From: Apophysomyces variabilis
Lineage: Eukaryota > Mucoromycota > Mucoromycetes > Mucorales > Mucoraceae
Reading direction: 5' to 3'
Assembly: GCA_002749535.1 (NCBI GenBank)
Contig: MZZL01000135.1
Location: 108,274-152,201, forward strand
DNA: 43,928 nucleotides
Shown here: piece after piece, positions 20,732 through 32,927 of the stretch
Position numbering within the stretch: position 1 is the first letter of the stretch
How the letters are laid out: the number at the start of each line of letters is the position of its first letter
Position numbers and translations under genes: made by a program
The notes under the pieces: generated by a model
Seen by the model: only the letters and a program-made list of their open reading frames with translations
The model's database searches: none
What the model was told of the DNA's origin: nothing

Positions 20732-23700
20732 CCCAAGATCTGGCATCACAGGGAGAAGAAGAATTGACTCCTCACCTATCAGAAGTATCAAGCTAAATGG
20801 AAGATTTCAAGACATTTGAAGATGATCTTAGTTATATGGAAAAGCTGAACACAATAAAGACGTCTGATTTACCCCTGTATGAGATGATCTGCAATGAGCA
20901 AAAATGTCAGGCCCTCTTGGACAGTGGTGCATCTGCCACTTATGTCTCACTACGCATTGCACATGGACTCCCCAGGTTAGCCATAGAAGGTTGACAGGTT
21001 GAAACTGCTGGCGGGCATAGGATGAACATCACTGACAAAGTCATCCTATGGTTGAATGCAGGAGGTCTGATCTATGAGACATGCGCATATGTGTTTGATA
21101 TGAAGTTTGATCTCATCATCAGATGCAATTGAATTAAAGAAATGAAACTAATACCAGACTGAAATATGGATACCTGGAAGATCCAGAAGAATGGCCAAGA
21201 TTACATACTCCGTCCAATCAATACTCAGGAAGTACCTGATTTAGCCTATCTGATATCTCATTGGCAAGTTCAATGGATCAAATGTAAGAAAGAACAGGAC
21301 GCCATATTTATATGCTATCTACGAGAGAATCCAAAGGAAACCAGTCAAGAAAAAGGTCTGCAAGTCAAGGAGCTAGTCAAAGAATATGAGGACGTCTTCC
21401 AAGACAAGTTACCAGGACTACTGCCAGAACGAGCAGTAGAACATGTCATTGACACAGAAGATGCTCCGCCAATCAATTGCCATCCCTACAAGATAAGTCT
21501 CCTCGAATTGGATGAACTATGCAAACAGCTAAAGGAGTTGCTTGACCTCAGATTAATCTGCCCAAGCTCTTCCCCATGGAGTGCCCCAGTACTATTTGTG
21601 CAGAAGAAGGATGGATCCATGCGTCTATGTGTGGATTATCATGCAATCAACCAAGTCACCCGCCAGAATGCACATCCACTGCCTAGAATTGACGAATGTT
21701 TAGAATGTCTAGGTGGTGCCAAGTGGTTTTCAAGTATCAATCTGAAGAGTGGATATCACCAGGTTCGTATTCGTGAAGATGACATACCAAAGATGGCGTT
21801 TAACACACGTTATGGATCATATGAATTCTTGGTTCTTCCATTTGGGCTCACAAATGCTCCACCTACATTCCAATAGTTAATGAACTCTGTGCTCAGTGAT
21901 TACCTTAACAAGTTCGCACTAGTTTACCTAGATGATATCTTGATCTACAGCAAGACAGAAGAAGAACACCAAAAATATATAAAACAGGTATTGGAACGTC
22001 TCTGAGAAGCTAAACTCACTGCTAACCTCAAGAAATGTGAGTTCAATAAGACCAAACTACAGTTTATGGGTTTTTAGGTGTCTGGTGAAGGTATACGTCC
22101 ATCAACTAATAAGGTTAAGGCGATTCAAGACTGGCCAGTACCAACCAATATGCAGGAAGTACGACAGTTCATTGGACTTGGATCCTATTACTGATGCTTT
22201 ATTCGCGACTTCTTGACAATTACAGCCCTGTTGACTGACTTGACCAAGGGAACAGGTACAAAGAAACGAGCAATAACATGGACGTCCGACTGTCAAACAG
22301 CATTCAAAGAGGTCAAGTCCAGAATGACTAATGCACCTATCCTGATACCTCCAAACCTGGAGCTTCCCTTTGTGATAGAGACGAATGTATCTGATTTTGG
22401 AATTGGCGCAGTGTTGTTACAAGAGAGACCAGATAGTCTGATGCACCCACTAGCGTTTGAGTCCAAGAAGTTATTGGCTACAGAACGCAATTATCCAGCA
22501 CAAGAAAGAGAGTTATTGGCTATCTTGCACGCATTACGGACCTGGCGTTGTTACATTAAAGGAAGACTATATACAGTATACACTGACCACCATCTTCTCC
22601 AATATTTCCGCATGCAAGCCAAACTGACACCTTGCCTGACATGGTGGATTGCAGAGATGGAATGCTACAATCCGTATATCCAGTACAAGCCTGGTAAAGA
22701 AAACCACATCCCAGATGCTCTATCTCAGTGTGATGGACCAAACTGTGTCTCTGAAGAAAGTTCACTAGAACCGGATTACCTTTATGCAGTCAAGGCAATA
22801 CAAGAATCAGACTGGCCCAAATTCTATGTCAAGCCAGAAACAGAGTGGCCCGCTATGTACAAGGATCTTCTATTGAAACATCATAACAAGTTTGCAATTA
22901 ATGCAGATCAAGTATTTTGCAAGGTTAAGATAGGTGACTCCATCCAAGAAATTCAGTTTGCACTTTTTGTTAGACGTGCAGAAATTGTTTGATATTTCCA
23001 TACAAGATTTGGCCATTTGGGTAAATTGACTGTTTATGATTTAATCAAGAAACGCTGGTGGTGGCTGGACATAAAGCAAGACATTCAAGACTGGATTAAA
23101 AGCTGCTCACAGTGCCAATTAGCAGCAAGGCCTGATCACAAAACACACCATGCACCAATAAAACCCTTAGATGTACCTCCTACTTTTGCGCGCTGGCATC
23201 TCGATTTTATTGGAGAATTACTGACCACCACCAAGGGAAACAGATGGATCTTTGTTGCAGTAGACTACACAACCAATTGGACTATAGCTCGTGCTGTACC
23301 TGATGCAACTGGAGCAGCGATCGCCAACTTCCTGTTTGAAGAAATCATTATGCGTGTTGGTTGTCCAGTGGAGATTATTACTGATCATGGTGCAAACTTC
23401 ATGTCAAATGTCCTTGCTTTCTACATGGGTCGCCTCAAACTACATCACAGCCAGACTTCTGCTTTTCACCCTTGATCGAATGGCAAATGCAAATGAATGA
23501 ACAGAATACTCAAAGATATGCTATGAAAATATGTCAATGGTGCTATATCTTGATGGGATAAATATCTAGATACCTCTTTATTTGCCTGTCGTGTTTGAAA
23601 ACATCATTCTACTGGTATGAACCCATTCTATTTAGTGTATGGCCAAGATCCCACTTTACCTAGTAACATTTTTTGACCTTTTCTCACTGTGGAAGACATG

Positions 23701-24148
23701 GGTGAACGTCAAGCTTTAGTAGAATCCTGCTTACCAGATTTACGCCGTCTCCATGAAATGCATACAGAAGCAACTAACTGTTTGAAGCAAACTGCTCAAA
23801 AAGACAAGGCACTGTGGGATGCAGCTATAAAACATCAAGTATTTGCCGTCAGTGATTTAGTGTTGATGTGACATGAAAACAAGTTTAGCCTTGAATATAA
23901 CTGAAAAGGACCCTACCTCATTATTGACACAAAACCAGAATCTGATATCTACCAACTCCAAGATACTGAAGGATAAGTCTATTCTTTGTGGGTACACACT
24001 AATTGTCTACAGCCCATTCACTCCACAAGCCCTGTTACTGAGCCATGGTACAATCCTACAACAGCTCATGCTGCTGACTGACAACAGTTCCAACAAGCGA
24101 CCCTTTCCTTGTTAGTTGAGGATGACCAACATTCTGAGAAGGGGATAA
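20732..24148 (+). pseudogene. G3 pol polyprotein, broken
   Basis: It continues from before the hAT-B insertion. Protease LLDSGASATYVS with intact D-S-G (about 20920-20950). Reverse transcriptase with [14 protein letters not shown] (about 21834-21873) and YLDDILIYS (about 21925-21955). RNase H with ETNVSDFG, where the usual Asp of DASD reads Asn, and TDHHLL. Integrase with the HFH-type finger now Y-F-H (C to T), CSQCQL, Asp in LDFIGE and ITDHGANF. The third acidic residue is lost: NGKCK replaces NGKCE. The C terminus has MxHENKFSLEYN-stop-KGPY. About twenty stops, nearly all at former CGA, CAG or TGG codons. The TAA at 24146-24148 abuts the 3' LTR. Confidence 0.9.
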
Positions 24149-24508
24149 TGTCATAGTCAAGAACTTCCAACCAATCACAGCCAAGATCCATAAAGGGTAA
24201 CTTCCTTTTTGCTTTAGCCATCATTCCAAAAACAGGCATCTTCAAGAAGTCCATTTCTGATCTGTTGCCGTACATTGCTGAGCCCCCCTTCATGGTTACA
24301 GTTTCACCATATTGTCATAGTTTTCCTTTCTTATAGTTATTACTACTATTATTATATAATTACAATTGTAGCAAAAAGATATAAATATGCAGATGATCAA
24401 AAAGAATAAAGGATCATCATATCTGTTTATCTTTTATTTCATTGTCTTTTACACCTGTCTCAACCCTATCTGGCCATTGGATTTCCAGCTCAGAATACAG
24501 CAATGACA
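24149..24508 (+). repeat. G3 3' LTR
   Basis: Same 360-bp sequence as 15478-15837. It directly follows the pol stop codon and the polypurine tract. Confidence 0.9.
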
Positions 24509-24512
24509 ATAT

Positions 24513-24764
24513 AACTGTGCAAGATCACTGAGGAAGATAAAGGAAAGTGATAATAACAAATAAAGACAAACAATAGATAATGTTTATTGTGTTTTCTATT
24601 TTAGATATTTATACTAACTACTTTGCTGTAAGCTTGATGGGATGTGAGTCATGGAGAGTTGTACTTGGAGTACACTTTTATAACATGAGTTATATTGAGT
24701 GTTTGTGTTACCAATCAGTCATATAGAACGTGCATATTCTGAAAGTAGTAAAAAGAATATGACA
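24513..24764 (-). repeat. G4 3' LTR, remainder
   Basis: Ends in ...AAGAATATGACA. It shares layout with the G2 LTR: ATTTATACTxA, GAGTCATGxAGxxTTxTxCTTGxAGTA, TGAGTTATATTGAGxG. Immediately inside it lies ATATCCTCCTCTCAG, the polypurine tract region seen on the minus strand in G1 and G2. This marks the 3' end of a fourth minus-strand Gypsy element. Confidence 0.75.
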
Positions 24765-24950
24765 ATATCCTCCTCTCAGAGTGTTGATTGTCCTCAAGCA
24801 ACCTATCAAGATATATATAACTATAAAATATACAAAGATAAACCCTGGAAGTATAGTTGGACAAAAAAGAGGAAAGAGAATAAAGGCAATAGTACTGAAA
24901 GTGAAAAAGAAAAAGAGAAAAGAAGAAAGGAAAAAAAATTGAGTTAAGAT
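24765..24950 (-). mobile_element. G4 interior, 3' end
   Basis: Polypurine-tract side of G4, with a GTCCTCAAGCAACC stretch equivalent to the GTCCTCGAGCATTG stretch of G2 (the acidic pol tail). Then a strongly A/G-rich run (24862-24946). It is cut off at 24950 by the CACTA element and resumes at 38732. Confidence 0.7.
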
Positions 24951-24974
24951 CACTGTAGCAGAAGGATGATTCTA

Positions 24975-25045
24975 CCACCTTTCTACCATATGGTAGAATC
25001 TTAGATTCTACCCACTTTCTACCCAGGTGGTAGAATCTGCTACTT
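24975..25045. repeat. CACTA left subterminal GGTAGAA repeats
   Basis: Several direct and inverted copies of TTCTACCACCTTTCTACC, able to form hairpins. Mirror arrays lie at 38572-38702. They are likely binding sites of the accessory transposition protein, by analogy with plant CACTA elements. Confidence 0.7.
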
Positions 25046-25150
25046 TTCTCCTGCTTTCCTTCTACTCCCCCCAAAAGCTATTACTATATAAATTAAGTTA
25101 CTACAGCAAAATGCTATTTATACTCTTTTATTGTTTTCTTATCATTGCTT

Positions 25151-28100
25151 ATGCCATCTAATCCTTTGGTTAAATGCCGATGCTCTAATTGCAGACATCA
25201 TAATTATGATAGAGATTATTGTCTTGTAACCCAGAGAATAAAAAGTCAACATGAATGAAAGGATCACATAGCAGCTGCTTTTGCTGGTACATGCAGAAAA
25301 CATTCACTGATGTATTTAGAATCTAACTATTTTCCTCATCAGCTAAAGAAATGCATGTTGTGAATGCGGATGTAGGCAGTTCAGTCGCTTATGATAGCAT
25401 GGACATTGATAATGGTGTGTGCTCAATAAATAACAGTTTTACATTAAGAAATTCATTAATGAACAAATAATAACATATAATTGTTAGAGTTTGAATTTCC
25501 AGATAATAACAATGAAGATGATGTCGATCTTGACACCAATTATGAGAATGAAAGAGAACAACTTGATATTGTACAGAAACTTGAATTTGGCAAAGTCTCT
25601 GATTTTGAATATATGGATGAAGAAGAGCTTGCAGAGAGCGAAACTGAAATGCAAACAGGAGTGGCACTAACAGGTAGTGTTTTCCTTATTAGGTTCAAAT
25701 AAGACACTTACCATTTTTTATTATGAAGTGAATTTTGCCAAACTATTTGGCTTTATTGCACTCTTCCTAATTTATTTTCAGTTGTTTTTCATTGTCGGAA
25801 GAGGCATGGCTGTTTTAATCTATTTCCTTAATGAGCTTCTTTATGCGTTTAGTCAAACTTTTCAGTTTCTATCCACTATTGAAAGCTTCTATCAACAGGC
25901 TGGATTCAATTATTTGACTAGCCATTTGCAAAAACATGTGATGTGCTAAAGATGCCACACTCTTTACCTCCCTCAAGATGCACTGAATAAGTGCATATTT
26001 GTCCACTTCCCTAATCATCTGCAGGAAAGAGTGCATAACAAGACTTGTGATCAGCCGCTCTTTAAATCTACCTCAAATGGGAGCCTATTGAGATCGTTAC
26101 CATGCAAAGAATTCCTCTACAATTCTCTCATGGACAACTTGCGCATGTTCTTTCAAAGACCAGATTTTGAAGAGAAAATTGAACAATGGCAACGTTGTAT
26201 TACACTTGAAAACACATTGTCAGATATATATAATGGTGCAGTTTGATGGTCCATACTTAATAAACATCAGGATCCATTTGTAGATCGTTAGAGATCTTTG
26301 TTTCTCTCTATGAATGTGGATTGGTTTAAGCCTTTCCACGGTTCCCAATATTCTTGTGGAGCTATATACATTGCTATCAACAACTTACTTTGCAGTGAGC
26401 GCTTTAAGCCTCACAACATTATTCTAGTCAGTGTTATCCCAGGGCCAACTGAACTAAGCACATATGAAATGAACAACTACTTGAAACCTTTAGTGAAAGA
26501 GTTGAAAGCGTTGTATCTTAGTGTCAGAATGACCACTTACTGGTATCAAGAACCCATTACTGTACATGCTACATTGTGTATAAGTGCATATGACATTCCA
26601 GCAGCAAGAAAAACTAATGGCTTTACCTTGCATGCAAGTACCCATGGATGTCACAAGTGTAATTGACAGTTCAGTGTGATTCCTGGCACGTCATCTATAG
26701 ATTACTCAGGGTTTGATGTAGACAGTTGGATCCTGTGAACAAGAGAAGATAACCTTTGACATGCTGAGAATTGGCGATGTGCATCCACAGAAGCTGAGCA
26801 GAAGAAATTAGAAAAGACTACAGGAGCATGATGGAGTGCACTGCATGACCTTCCTTACTTTGATGCTGTAAGATTTACAATCGTAGACCCAATGCATAAC
26901 TTGTTTCTGGGCACTACCAAATGAATAACTGAAGTGTGGGCAAACAAAGGTTATTTTGAAGAAAGATAGCTTGAAGCTATGCAAAAGCTTGCTGACAGTG
27001 TCCTTCCTTCACCACAGTTTCCAACGCTTGCACAAAAAATATCCAAAAACTTTCCTAATATGAAAGCTGATAAATGGAAGTCATGGTGCCTAGTTTATTT
27101 GCCTTACATATTATCCAAAGTGCTTCCTGCTGAACATTTCTCAAACTGGATACATTTTGTTGATGCATGCCACCTGCTCATTAAACCATCCATTACAATC
27201 GATGAGGTTGATACTGCCTACCAATGTCTACTTCACTTTTGTCAAGGCAATGAATGGTTATATGGAAATGCGCAAATCACTCTAAACCAACATCTGCACA
27301 TGCATTTATGAGAAAGTGTTCTTGATTTTGGCCCTATTTATGCTTTCTGGATGTTCAGTTTTGAACATTATAACGGCCTTCTGGCAGATCTGGACACAAA
27401 CTGTAAAGACTCCTTTGAAAGTACATTTCTAAAGAAATTCCTTGAACAAATGCGCGCCATGGATTTTCTCAAACAAGTTTCAACGCAGATTGGCAATAAC
27501 CAAAATCAGCTTAACCTGTTAAAAGATCTGATTGATAATCTATCTTCCAGTACAACAACTGCTCAGCTTTCGTTAGAGGATAATTTTGACCTTATTGATT
27601 TTGTACAAATGTCTACAGCCGTTAGGCATGCCACTGGGTGTGAGCCACTTCCCCCTAACATGTTGCCATCATCTTTCAAGAAGGTCCACATGAGTCCTGA
27701 TCACTACCACACTTTGATTGGATTCTATAAAATGGCATATCCAAACATGGCACTAGTTCATTATCTCTAAGCAAATCAGCAAAGTACTCTCATCAGTAAT
27801 ACTATAAGCAAATTTTATACTTTAAAATTGCATAGTCAACTGTTCCGATATGCTGAAGGCTATTTTCAATGAGGGTCATATGTGCAAGTCCTTTTTGAAA
27901 CAGAATCTAGCCTTATTCTGAGCGCTTACCCTTGCAAGATTCTCTACTACTTCAAACACAAACTCCTCATAAATAACAAGTTAACGTCATATATCTTTGC
28001 AATGGTGCACTGGTTTGAAGCATATACTGGTCAACAAGCATATGAAAATGAGAGCATTGAGCTTTGGCATGATAAGTTTGGACCTTTAGATGAGCATTGC

Positions 28101-28204
28101 ATCATATTGATTCATCATATCCATTCGCACATAGCAATCACCAAAAAAAAGACCCATCGTTCTGATGAGAATCTTATCATCATTCCTTTACAAAATCATT
28201 CTTA
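25151..28204 (+). pseudogene. CACTA transposase (Tnp2 family), broken
   Basis: A DDE transposase of the Tnp2 family. I chose the ATG at 25151 because a Cys-rich N terminus typical of the group follows (CRCSNCRHHN). An acidic stretch is at 25481-25670, then the core: NVDWFKPFHGSQYSCGAIY (about 26316-26370), IPGPTE, a CHKCN finger (about 26648-26664), DPMHNLFLGT (about 26888-26920), and a long C-terminal part to 28204 ending in VHWFEAYTGQQAYE and GPLDEHCIILIHHIHS. At least fifteen in-frame stops, mostly TGA or TAG at former Trp, Arg or Gln codons, and probably introns between 25340 and 26030, so it cannot be active as it stands. The second ORF of the element is on the opposite strand. Confidence 0.82.
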
Positions 28205-28321
28205 AATTTGACGAACTAATAGCAAGATTCTGCTTTTCAAAGTTTTTGTGGTCTATAGGAGTAGCTATAAATTATCACTTTCACAATTATTGAAGAAATA
28301 TTTATTTACCTACTTTATTTG

Positions 28322-29263
28322 TACATCCAAGATGGCAATCCTGTGGGGCATTCTGCCTCCACTTCTTCTAAATGCTTGGTATAGAACTTCTTTGTTGATA
28401 GACAAAGCCCATCTAGTGCTTTGAGGCACTCATTCGCCTTTTAAAACTTTATAAGTTGAAATGATCAGCTGTCATACAAAACTTGCCTAGTCTGACCTTC
28501 AGCGCAGGCATTTGACATATAATGACACATTGCCTTCACCATCAGACTCTTCCGCAGACATATAGTCATGTGAAAGAAGGCGATCTATGTCACCTACATA
28601 CCACTCCTCAAGAGTTTCTCTGTTTTTAAAGAGAGCGTCCATTCTCTGGGCCAGTTTCTAAAGTACCCAATAAAACTGAGTTTTTAACCTTAAAGAATTT
28701 GACTACCTTTGTTACTTGCTAATAGCGCTGTTTTTGCACCTGCATCTCCTTTTTTTATCTGTTGGAACAGCAGACCATTTCTTCACATTCCAAAAGTTGT
28801 CCTGCAACACATTGTGAAGCTTTTGCTTCACTTGCACAATGCGATTGTTTGGCATGCATTGCTGAAGGTACGTTTTCAGCTATGACACCATCAATTTGTT
28901 CACATTAGAATTAAAAGACTCATCATATTTGTAGCCTCTGTTATCCTTGTTCAATTCGGTAATATAATCACAAATCTCCCTTTGTTCATAGATCAACATT
29001 CAGCTCTTTTTAGTTACACTTTGCATCTGGATCTTAATATATGTACCAACAACTTAGCGTCATTTGTTCATTGTGAGCTTTCTGCAACAGGTGCTGGAAC
29101 GCTAAATTCCATGGCACTAGACATTGCTTCCTAGTTTTGTTGCTCTTGCAGGGAGCTCAATTGCCGATGAAGCTGTGCATTCTCAGCTCAAAGGCTGGAA
29201 GCAAGGTCATGAAACTCATCCCTCAGGAGACTGACCTGGCGTGAGATTTGTTCATTTGATGAC
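28322..29263 (-). pseudogene. CACTA accessory protein with N-terminal coiled coil, broken
   Basis: Starts at ATG 29263 (MSSNEQISRQVSLLRDEF) and gives about 45 residues with heptad-like Leu spacing (LLRDEFHDLASSL, NAQLHRQLSSLQEQQ), then several stops. The downstream frame shifts by one near 29030 into a stretch with RIVQVKQKLHNVLQDNFWNV and MDALFKNRETLEEWYVGDI, followed by an acidic SAEESDGEGN. I do not recognise a named domain. Position, convergent orientation to the transposase and the coiled coil recall the second DNA-binding protein of CACTA elements. That role is inference. Confidence 0.5.
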
Positions 29264-30062
29264 ATTTGGTTGCAAGATATTACTTTACACATACAAATGA
29301 GTTAAGTGCCTTATTCTTTATGTATCGATCTTACTTTGGCAAAAGGGAAAAAGTAACTAGCAATTCTAAGACTGACACTTCTTTAAGGGGTATAATGGTG
29401 TACTCAATTTCCAGGAGCTGCATAAATTGTTTATCACGCGCCCCAGGTATGGTTTTTTTCTTTTTTATAGGGTTATCTGCGTTTTCCTTTCTACTCATTC
29501 TTTTCTTTTACAATCCTTTTCTCTATTTCTTTTTTCATTCCCTATCGTTTTGCTACTTTGTTATCAGCAAAATCACTTTTAAGAATATTGACGATAAATT
29601 ATCCTAGTATATACAATCTTGACTTGAAACTCTGTTCTTTACTGGCAAGCTTTTACTTCCGTTTGACAAAATCTCATTCTTTCTTTCTTTTGATAGCTGG
29701 TATGATCTCTACATTATAGGAAAGCTCACTGGTCACTTTTAACTAAGGTATCTAGTTGATTGACCTGAACTTAACTAACCTTTACTTTTTTGTTATCAAT
29801 TAAATTAGTTTTTGTTTTCTAAAATGGACGCAGACAAACATGATACACTTTTTAATAGTATACATGCTTCTTTATATTATAACTGGATTAATCATACAAA
29901 GTAGTCTTTCTTTAGTATATTGACAATGCTGCCAATCATTATTACTATTTGTCTTAGGTATCTTAATATGTTTTATCTTTTAGTATATTTTATTAATTAT
30001 CGTTTTTAACGATTGTGCTTCTTTAACCTTTAATAATTAGGTAAGATTAAATAGAATTCAAA
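29264..30062. other. Non-coding AT-rich interior of the CACTA element
   Basis: Nothing recognisable. T-rich runs (29447-29560) give a spurious Phe-rich frame. Probably the promoter and subterminal area between the accessory gene and the right end of the element. It is interrupted at 30063 by the hAT-A insertion with duplication TGTAAACC. Confidence 0.5.
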
Positions 30063-30787
30063 TGTAAACCTAGGGATCGTCAAAACCAGATATGGATCAG
30101 ATCATACCCTCATCCATATCTGATCCATTTTAAATCAGATTGGATACAGATAATCCATCTTTCAAAAAACAGATCACAGATTGGATTCATGGATTAAATG
30201 GATCAACCAATAATAAGGCAAGTATAGACGCAGTCTGGATAAATATAAGATCAAAAGTGAAGCTACAAGGCCAAACCCTATTACTTATTGTACAAGAGTG
30301 TGTTCAAACTATTATGTTAAGCAGCAGGTAAAAGAAAGCGCTCATTGCAATGAATTCACAAATAGTTATAGTATGGGAGAAATGTCAAAGTTAGATTGTG
30401 TTCAGAATCGCAATTAAGCTGCAGGCAAATATTAAACAGAAGAAATGGAAACTGATATAAAACATAGATAAGGTAATCTCGGTTGTAATGAAATCTGTAA
30501 GTTTTGTTTATAAAGCGAATGGCTGCCAGATTCAAGTTTTTTCCTGGGAGGTTGAAGTAGCAATGTCCATGTAAGCAGAATGCAATGGGTGAGTTAGGGC
30601 ATGTAAAAATTGCAGAAAGCTGAAAGTGTTGTTATACCAATATTAAAAAAATTCCGACAGGTTAAAGCACTGTATAAGTAGAAAAGCTATAAAGTCAGAG
30701 AAAAGGCAAAAGCACTAAAAAGCAAGCACATGTAATCTGTTTGAGACTGTGAAAAAATACATTTTTTATTTGCTGTCTAAAAAAAAG

Positions 30788-32927
30788 CTACTGCAGTTCT
30801 TTCATCCACAAATCTAACAACATAGATTGCTTCAAAGACTCTGGCAACAAATGATTGTGCTCAGAAGGAATGAAAAACTTCACACAAGAAAAGCATCACT
30901 CAGAGAGAACTGATAAAGCTAGAACAGCAAGGTATCAGGACGCCATTTGCAACAACTCTTTCCATTGTACAGTGCAGCTTTTCTAGTACTGCAGAACGTC
31001 AATGTCCTCTTCCACAATTGGTTCAGCAATGTAATCATTTAACTGATCCCTTGGTGCTCTTAGTCTGAACAGTTACAGTGTTGGAGTCTGTTGGTATGCT
31101 GCTGCTCTGTCTGCTATTAGCTTGAATTCTTGCATCCACGTTTGTTCAATAGCATCTTTCACTTCTTTGATCCAATCAGATGGCCATTGGATTTCAGACC
31201 ACCATTTATATTTCATACGTGGATCTAAGGCAGTAGCAACTGAATATAGTGCAGCCGTTGTTTGACTGTAGTATTTCTTGAGCTTGTTATAACCACTGTT
31301 GGCAGCAATTGCAATGGCCGGAAAGGACTAGAATGAATGATAAACAGTAAGTATAAGGTTTACTTATCTTTCTTTTTTTCATTTACCTTAACCTTCTCCT
31401 TTTGATAGTTATCGATATAATCAAAAAGCCAGTTGTATACAAGGACAGTGGTGTTAATCGATGGATATTTTGAAGCAGAGAGCAAGGCAGTGAACTGGTC
31501 AAAACCTGAAAGCAATATCTGTAGCTCATAGACGCTTGACCACTGTTCAGAAGACAGTGCAAATTCAGACAGCTCCTTGTTGGCGCGGCATGTAATGTTG
31601 TAAGCGTCTTGCTGTTTATATGCTCGTTGCAGCATTTGCAAGGTAGAATTCCATCTTGTCTTTACGTCCAGGATTAACTCTTTTTCTTGCAAGTTGTTAG
31701 CACTACAATATCGCTTATATTCTGCTCAGTGCTGAGGAAAGGAATAGATTTTGATGATTCCACAATGAAGACAATTAACAATACTGCCTAAAAATGATCA
31801 ACATCAATTGACGCTTACTTTTTGGATGCACTCTTACCAACATCATCAACTGCATTCTTTTTCCCTTCCTCATCATCAACTTCAGCATTTCCTTCAGTGT
31901 TCTCCAGGGCTGTTATTCCAAGACCGTCACAAAGAATAGCCTGTACAGTCAGATTGATTATATGTCCGATGCATATGACATGATTTTCTTTTGCCTTGAA
32001 CACATTGCAGCCGACCATCCATTCCAGTTCATTTGCAAGCGCCTTCATGTTGGAAGCATTATCTGTTGTCAAAAAGAATGGTTTTGATGCAAGTTTGAAT
32101 TTTTGCAACACACTCATCATCGTTTCAGCCATATTAACTGTGGAATGAGGGCCATCAAGTGGTTCAAACCTGATAATAATGGAACAAGGTTGCCACTCTT
32201 GATCGATCCAGTGTGCAGTGATTCCAAGGAATGCATCATGCAAATCACTTGTCCATCCATCCATAGTGTACGATAGGTAAAGTTGCTCTTGAAGCAAATC
32301 AGTAACTTCTTTTTCATATTGTTCATATGATCGCTCCAGGTCACGCCTAATGGTTGATGCGCTTGGTAGCTTTAAGCTGATCATATCTGGTGCAAGGTGA
32401 GCAAAGTAGAGTAGGTCTTGCAACGTTTTCTGTTCAACTGAGGTATATGGAGACGCGGTAGATATAATATTGGCCAGTAAAAGTTGATGGAACTTTTCTT
32501 TAGTAAATACTCGATCTGGTATTATCCTGTTTCCACTTCCAAGAAAGGCATCAAGTGGGCCCATTCCAAGCACCAGAGAACCAGAGTTGGCAGCGGAGGA
32601 ATCTTTGGTAATAGTGTGCTTCAATTCAAGATGCTTAAGAATGTTACCAGTAGATCCACCACTATTGATATATTTTCATCCACATTTAGTTCCTCTGGCG
32701 CTTACAAAGTTGCATAGAATCCATCTAACTCCATCGATATGCTGATGAGTTGCCCATCCATTGACGAACACCCAGCTAGTGTTTGATTTTTGCTTTTTCA
32801 TCAACCGAGCAGATGACAAAGTTTGATCTTGTGATTCTGTATCAACGCTCCCTTTGGCTTCAATTGACATTAGCGACTCTTCTCTTTCCAGGCTAGGAAA
32901 GGTGTCCATATTCTCAGTGTCAGACAT
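30788..32927 (-). pseudogene. hAT-A transposase, outer copy, broken but best preserved of three
   Basis: Starts at ATG 32927 (MSDTENMDTFPSLEREE). After a BED finger with a TGA beside its second Cys (32675), a 269-codon stretch is open (32624-31815). It holds MDGWTSDLHDAFLG and LTTDNASNM with both catalytic Asp residues. Likely introns are 31788-31818 (31 nt, doubtful) and 31328-31386 (59 nt, GT-AG). TRWNST lies near 31650. The last exon (31327-30788) has stops at Gln (TAA), Trp (TAG) and at the SER motif (SVLSE then TGA). The DLERSYEQ position that is a stop in copies 1 and inner is CGA (Arg) here, so this copy is less damaged in exon 1. Confidence 0.88.

Larger units (their letters stand above)
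15478..24508 (+). mobile_element. Gypsy retrotransposon G3, split by hAT-B
   Basis: LTRs 15478-15837 and 24149-24508 (360 bp each), target duplication ATAT (15474-15477 and 24509-24512), a primer-binding site TTGGTAGCTGATGACAAG at 15838-15855 and a polypurine tract GAGAAGGGGATAA at 24136-24148. Without the 3.64-kb hAT-B insertion and its duplication it is about 5.38 kb, the size of G1 and G2. The LTRs differ by 16 transitions and no transversions (eye count). It lies in opposite orientation to its neighbours, inside the LTR of G4. Confidence 0.92.

Noticed and set aside
24708..25074. Open frames rich in Phe, Leu and Tyr on the minus strand near 24700-25074.
   Set aside because: They cross the LTR end of G4, a purine tract and the CACTA terminus, so they are chance frames across element borders.
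29266..29607. A 113-codon Phe-rich open frame that resembles a membrane protein.
   Set aside because: It comes from T-rich DNA inside the CACTA element, has no homologous partner and no supporting signals.
31788..31818. A certain 31-nt intron in hAT-A (GTAAGC...TTTTAG).
   Set aside because: Splice-like borders are present in all three copies, but the length is very short and the downstream frame is damaged, so I mention it only as possible.
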